NCBI GenBank assembly: GCA_964343355.1
Contig: CAYFJC010000015.1
Location: 1 to 24,141, forward strand
Length of the DNA stretch: 24,141 bases
Reading direction: 5' to 3'
Origin: MED-G78 sp964343355
GTDB taxonomy: Bacteria; Pseudomonadota; Gammaproteobacteria; Magnimaribacterales; D2472
Below are positions 21,358 through 24,141 of this stretch, piece by piece (positions within the stretch are counted from its first letter, which is position 1; each line of letters begins with the position of its first letter). The translations under genes and the position numbers were made by a program. The notes beneath the pieces were generated by a model. It was not told the DNA's origin, ran no database searches, and saw only the letters and a list, made by a program, of their open reading frames with translations.

Positions 21358-22707
21358 ATGAGATCTTTTAAAAAATTTCTTTATCTTTTTCCAGTATTAT
21401 CTTTAATTTCATGTGGCGGTGGCGGCGGAAGCACCTCGGTTCCAGATTCAGTCACTCCTAGCGCATACCCATCACATCCTTTAGTTTGGGATGTAGTTAC
21501 CCCTGAAAGTGTTGGCATGAATACTGTAAAACTTGATCAAGCATTCGATTATGCATTTCAGGATGGAGCCTATACTCAAGCAGCTGTTGTAATTAAAGAT
21601 GGAAAATTAGTTTATGAGAGATATAGAGGTATTTTAGCTGGTGAAAAAAATACATTAAGAAATATAACCGGTATAGATTTATCCCGTTTAGAGGATTTAT
21701 TTGGCAACAAGAATATAAATAGCTACGTTACCTCTTGGTCTTCCTCAAAATCCTTTGTTAGCTTTCTAATTGGTATTGCTCAAGAAGATGAGCTTATTTC
21801 ATCGATTAATGATTCCGCATCTATTTTTATTCAAGAATGGGCAAATGATGACAGATCATCCATTACTATTAAAAATTTATTAGATATGAGATCAGGATTA
21901 GATCCAATGTGTTTTGATGACGATTTGGGTAGCTTAGACACATGTAAAAATACTTCTGATTCTTCCTCAGGGGGAGATTTAGTTTTTTCAGACAATCAAC
22001 TAACTAAATGCATTGATAGAGGCCTTTCAGAAAGTGGTGTTATTCAGCCTTGGTATTCAGATACAGAGATCTATAATCGTGGCGATTTTAAATATTCAAA
22101 TTGTGATACCCAGGTGCTAGGAGAAATTCTTTTTAGAGCAACGGGTCAAGATCTTCAAACTTATGCAGACTATCAGCTATTTTCAAAAATAGGCATAGAC
22201 GCCATTTGGTGGAAAGATTTTGTTGATGCCGGTCAATCAAATGGCAATTACTTGGCATACTGTTGCCTTGATTCTACTGCACGAGATTATGCAAAATTTG
22301 GGCACATGCTTTTGCTTGGTGGAGTTTGGGAAGGCAGCAATGTAAGTTATAGCTCCTATGTAGATTCTATTGCAAGCCTCAACTATTATGGACTCCAATT
22401 TTGGAATTTGTGCTCAAGTCCGCTAGATGAAAATAATAATTGTCTAAATGATGATTGGATTACTTCAACTATTGGGTATGATGGCCAATATATAATGATT
22501 GATTTTAATAGAAATATTGTTGTAGTTAGATCAAGTCTGTATGAACCGGTCTTAAATATCTCTAGTGAAAGGAAAATGAAATTAGTTTCAAATGATCTTA
22601 CTCTTTCAAATTGGGTGTCAACAACACCAAGAGGAGTAGGCGCATATGTCTCAACTTCTTTTTCACCAAATCAATTTTTTTACATGATAACCGAGGCTAT
22701 AGAATAA
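21358..22707 (+). CDS. Serine hydrolase of the beta-lactamase fold, lipoprotein
   Basis: A 449-residue protein. The N-terminus is a lipoprotein signal (basic MRSFKK, hydrophobic core, LISC lipobox with Cys19) followed by a Gly-rich linker, so it is anchored at the cell envelope. The hydrolase domain has the SSSK motif at 128-131 (nucleophile and Lys, in SWSSSKSF), YSN at 246-248 (in FKYSNCDTQVLGEIL) and GYDGQYIMID (about 376-385) in the third-motif position. Members act as esterases, peptidases or beta-lactam-binding proteins. No true beta-lactamase function is implied. Extra Cys residues (about 185, 196 and 218) suggest disulfides outside the cytoplasm. The ATG has a weak ribosome binding site. 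The small membrane gene starts 2 nt after the stop. Confidence 0.9.
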   Translation: MRSFKKFLYLFPVLSLISCGGGGGSTSVPDSVTPSAYPSHPLVWDVVTPESVGMNTVKLDQAFDYAFQDGAYTQAAVVIKDGKLVYERYRGILAGEKNTLRNITGIDLSRLEDLFGNKNINSYVTSWSSSKSFVSFLIGIAQEDELISSINDSASIFIQEWANDDRSSITIKNLLDMRSGLDPMCFDDDLGSLDTCKNTSDSSSGGDLVFSDNQLTKCIDRGLSESGVIQPWYSDTEIYNRGDFKYSNCDTQVLGEILFRATGQDLQTYADYQLFSKIGIDAIWWKDFVDAGQSNGNYLAYCCLDSTARDYAKFGHMLLLGGVWEGSNVSYSSYVDSIASLNYYGLQFWNLCSSPLDENNNCLNDDWITSTIGYDGQYIMIDFNRNIVVVRSSLYEPVLNISSERKMKLVSNDLTLSNWVSTTPRGVGAYVSTSFSPNQFFYMITEAIE

Positions 22708-22709
22708 TT

Positions 22710-22883
22710 ATGAGCAATTTAATATTAACAATAATAGTAATCGTAGCTTTAAGCGCAGTAGTAGTTTTACTAAATATGTCCAAAAAGGATAAAGCTGGCT
22801 CTAAAGGTATTACTAACGAGTACACCTCTAAAAAGGGCGTTACTAGAACTGCAAAAAAGGGAAGAGAAGACCATATAGTCTAG
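22710..22883 (+). CDS. 57-residue single-span membrane protein with basic tail
   Basis: An ORF of 57 codons. The N-terminal hydrophobic helix (about residues 3-22, LILTIIVIVALSAVVVLLNM) is followed by a basic polar tail rich in Lys (KKDKAGSK, KKGVTRTAKKGRE). The layout fits a small N-anchored inner-membrane protein with a cytoplasmic tail. The ATG at 22710 lies 2 nt after the hydrolase stop (TAA-TT-ATG). Longer versions of this frame start inside that gene and are less likely. There is no recognised family. The stop is 1 nt away from the stop of the convergent 49-residue gene, so the two units end almost on top of each other. Confidence 0.65.
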   Translation: MSNLILTIIVIVALSAVVVLLNMSKKDKAGSKGITNEYTSKKGVTRTAKKGREDHIV

Positions 22884-22884
22884 T

Positions 22885-23034
22885 TTAAAAGTGGGGCGGT
22901 TTCTCGTAGTCAATTGGAGGGAACTTAGGTTTCTCGTAAGCTTTCTTAAACCTTTCATGCTTTGAAGTGACATCAGCACAGTCATCAACTGCTGAAGGTA
23001 ATTCTTTTTTATCTTCTTCTTTTTTTTCACTCAT
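22885..23034 (-). CDS. 49-residue polar protein with KPP-type tail
   Basis: An ORF of 49 codons on the minus strand. It starts MSEKKEEDKKELP, continues CADVTSKHERFKKAY and ends EKPKFPPIDYEKPPHF. It is charged, has one Cys, and ends in a repeated tail (EKPKFPP, then YEKPPH) with no membrane segment. An extra ATG directly before it (23037) could be the start. It follows the MazG-like gene stop by 21 nt in the same direction, so it is probably the last gene of that operon. There is no clear ribosome binding site. I do not recognise the family. The non-random composition, low hydrophobicity and operon position argue for a real gene over the overlapping frames. Confidence 0.6.
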   Translation of the reverse strand: MSEKKEEDKKELPSAVDDCADVTSKHERFKKAYEKPKFPPIDYEKPPHF

Positions 23035-23055
23035 CATGGTCAGACATTCACTGAT

Positions 23056-23472
23056 TTACAAATCACCATCTTTTCTGACTTCACTGCGATCAACTTCAAA
23101 CTTCTCACCATATCTGGCTTCTAGCTTTTTTTGATTTTCACTAATTACTTCGTATGGATCTAATCCAAGAGAAGCACATGCTGTAGTCCAGTACCACATG
23201 ATGTCACCAAGCTCTCGCTTCATATGAAAAATATTGTCCTCTGAGGCAGGCTTGCCTTGTAAAAACATTTTTTTAACAATTTCTACAAACTCACCAGTCT
23301 CACTTCCAAGACCAAGAGCTGCAGTTAATAATCTAGGAGTCTTAATTGGAGAATCTGCTTCGATTTCATCAAGACGCTCCTTTAATGCATCTAGGTCTAG
23401 ACTTGGATCACTAGTAACTTTGGTTACAAAGTCAGTGTAGGTTTTAAAAAAATCTCTTGTTTCTTCACTCAT
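23056..23472 (-). CDS. MazG-like nucleotide pyrophosphohydrolase
   Basis: A 138-residue all-helical protein with the MazG-type metal motif: GLGSETGEFVEIVKK (ExxE, Glu58 and Glu61) and ELGDIMWYWTTAC (ExxD, Glu87 and Asp90). Single-domain members hydrolyse nucleoside triphosphates, often non-canonical ones, to monophosphate and pyrophosphate with Mg2+. They are treated as house-cleaning enzymes. The length fits a single-domain protein. The ATG at 23472 is preferred. AAGGAG lies 7 nt upstream, and an in-frame TTG just before it is possible but weaker. Its first 8 nt overlap the stop of the upstream nitronate-monooxygenase-like gene, so the two are translationally coupled. Confidence 0.88.
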   Translation of the reverse strand: MSEETRDFFKTYTDFVTKVTSDPSLDLDALKERLDEIEADSPIKTPRLLTAALGLGSETGEFVEIVKKMFLQGKPASEDNIFHMKRELGDIMWYWTTACASLGLDPYEVISENQKKLEARYGEKFEVDRSEVRKDGDL

Positions 23473-24139
23473 CAAATGTCTCCTTTGAAAGTTTTAAGCA
23501 GGTTGTATTAAATTCACTAATAGTTTCTTTAATTATAGTATCTACAGATTTTACACTATCAATAAGACCAACTGATTGCCCAGATAATGCAGGCGCTGCC
23601 TCCATATCTCCACCAAAATATAAATCTTTGATATTCATTAAAGCTGTCATTTCCATAACGCCATCTTCATGTATTTTACTTGTCATTTCTGACTTTAGAG
23701 CTCTTATACAGGGCTTTGATTTTTTATTTAGAATCCATGTTCCAGATTCATCTGAATCAACTATTTTATTTTTAAAATTATCATGAACTGGACTTTCTTT
23801 GCTTGAAACAAACCTTGTACCCATTTGTATTCCTTCAGCACCCGCAGCAAAGACTGCTGCCATACCAACACCGTCAACAATTCCGCCAGCAGCAATAATA
23901 GGTATATTAGATTGTTTTCTTATTGCTTGAATAAGTACTAGTAGGCCGATTTCTTCTGCTCCTTTAAATCCGCCGCCCTCAGTCCCCTCAACCACTAAGC
24001 CGTCGACGCCAGCTGCAATAGCTTTCATAGCCCCAGCTACATTTGGAACAGCATGATAAACAGTAATACCTGCATCTTTTAAGATGCCTATATATTTTGA
24101 AGGATCTCCAGCTGAAGTTGTTACAAACTTAACACCATG
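23465..24139 (-). CDS. Nitronate-monooxygenase-like protein, N-terminus beyond window, His replaced
   Basis: The frame is open to the right edge, so the start lies outside. The visible 224 residues include VKFVTTSAGDPSKYI, then HAVPNVAGAMKAIAAGVDGLVVEG, then TEGGGFKGAEEIG, then IPIIAAGGIVDG and AEGIQMGTRFVSS, the FMN-barrel order of nitronate monooxygenases. In the canonical protein the Gly run reads GGH, with His as base (as in the paralogue at 20369). Here it reads GGF, so that base is Phe. The fold and FMN-phosphate loop look intact. It may therefore catalyse a different FMN reaction (for example an enoyl-reductase or dioxygenase-like one) or be non-catalytic. It heads the operon with the MazG-like gene. 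Confidence 0.87.
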   Translation of the reverse strand, partial: HGVKFVTTSAGDPSKYIGILKDAGITVYHAVPNVAGAMKAIAAGVDGLVVEGTEGGGFKGAEEIGLLVLIQAIRKQSNIPIIAAGGIVDGVGMAAVFAAGAEGIQMGTRFVSSKESPVHDNFKNKIVDSDESGTWILNKKSKPCIRALKSEMTSKIHEDGVMEMTALMNIKDLYFGGDMEAAPALSGQSVGLIDSVKSVDTIIKETISEFNTTCLKLSKETFDE

Positions 24140-24141
24140 CT

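Noticed and set aside
22770..23030. Minus-strand ORF of 86 codons
   Set aside because: It starts with a long Lys run, which is a frame shift of the 49-residue gene's Glu/Lys start. The other frame has balanced composition and better position.
1..24141. CRISPR arrays, insertion sequences, tRNA or rRNA genes, attachment sites
   Set aside because: No regularly spaced direct repeats, transposase-like ORFs, terminal inverted repeats or tRNA-like cloverleaf sequences were seen on reading the window.

Overview
The window is AT-rich, tightly packed bacterial chromosome with short intergenic gaps, frequent 4-nt gene overlaps and no RNA genes, mobile elements or CRISPR arrays that I can see. The gene set looks like a streamlined marine gammaproteobacterium, for example a SAR86-type lineage: TypA/BipA, a COG3818-type GNAT, haloalkane dehalogenase, several GSTs, nitronate-monooxygenase-like proteins, penicillin acylase, family VIII-type esterases and many SDRs. 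This placement is inferred from gene content and base composition. No phylogenetic marker was aligned.

Layout. 1-1141: the tail of a SAM methyltransferase, a VOC-fold protein and an exported DUF2141 protein (+). 1157-3515: an acyltransferase (-), a degenerate metallo-beta-lactamase-fold protein (+), then a MAPEG protein and a multi-TM protein sharing one promoter (-). 3584-4807: a cytoplasmic beta-lactamase-fold esterase (-). 4910-9386: eight closely spaced + genes, namely a Cys-rich mini-protein, haloalkane dehalogenase, two GSTs, a DUF1330 protein, two orphan membrane proteins and a GNAT. 9396-10532: an FAD monooxygenase (-). 10533-11085: the only gap over 300 bases. It holds a palindrome over a promoter, a 33-residue ORF, a 59-residue ORF and a possible decayed gene. 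11086-12867: typA (-). 13009-15897: SDR, aldehyde-reductase-like epimerase, MerR regulator and HAD hydrolase (+). 15966-22883: penicillin acylase, SDR, malonyl-CoA decarboxylase, nitronate-monooxygenase family protein, lipoprotein serine hydrolase and a small membrane protein (+). 22885-24139: a 49-residue protein, a MazG-like pyrophosphohydrolase and a second nitronate-monooxygenase-like protein cut by the window edge (-).

How the genes fit together. The strongest new signal is regulatory. Two promoters 9.4 kb apart, one before the SDR/reductase/MerR operon and one before the multi-TM/MAPEG pair, both have TTGACT and TATAAT separated by 19 bp, with a near-identical dyad in the spacer. That is the hallmark of MerR-type activated promoters. 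The local MerR protein has a single cysteine, at residue 52, in the position used by the NmlR/AdhR group of electrophile sensors. I infer a small electrophile/aldehyde-response regulon: sensor, two NAD(P)H carbonyl reductases and a membrane glutathione-transferase-like protein. The 4910-9386 block looks like a second detoxification operon without that operator. Other points of interest are a hairpin reaching into the ribosome binding site of the penicillin acylase gene, a nitronate-monooxygenase paralogue lacking the usual His, a metallo-beta-lactamase-fold protein lacking two metal-site His, and several genes below the usual ORF length cutoff.
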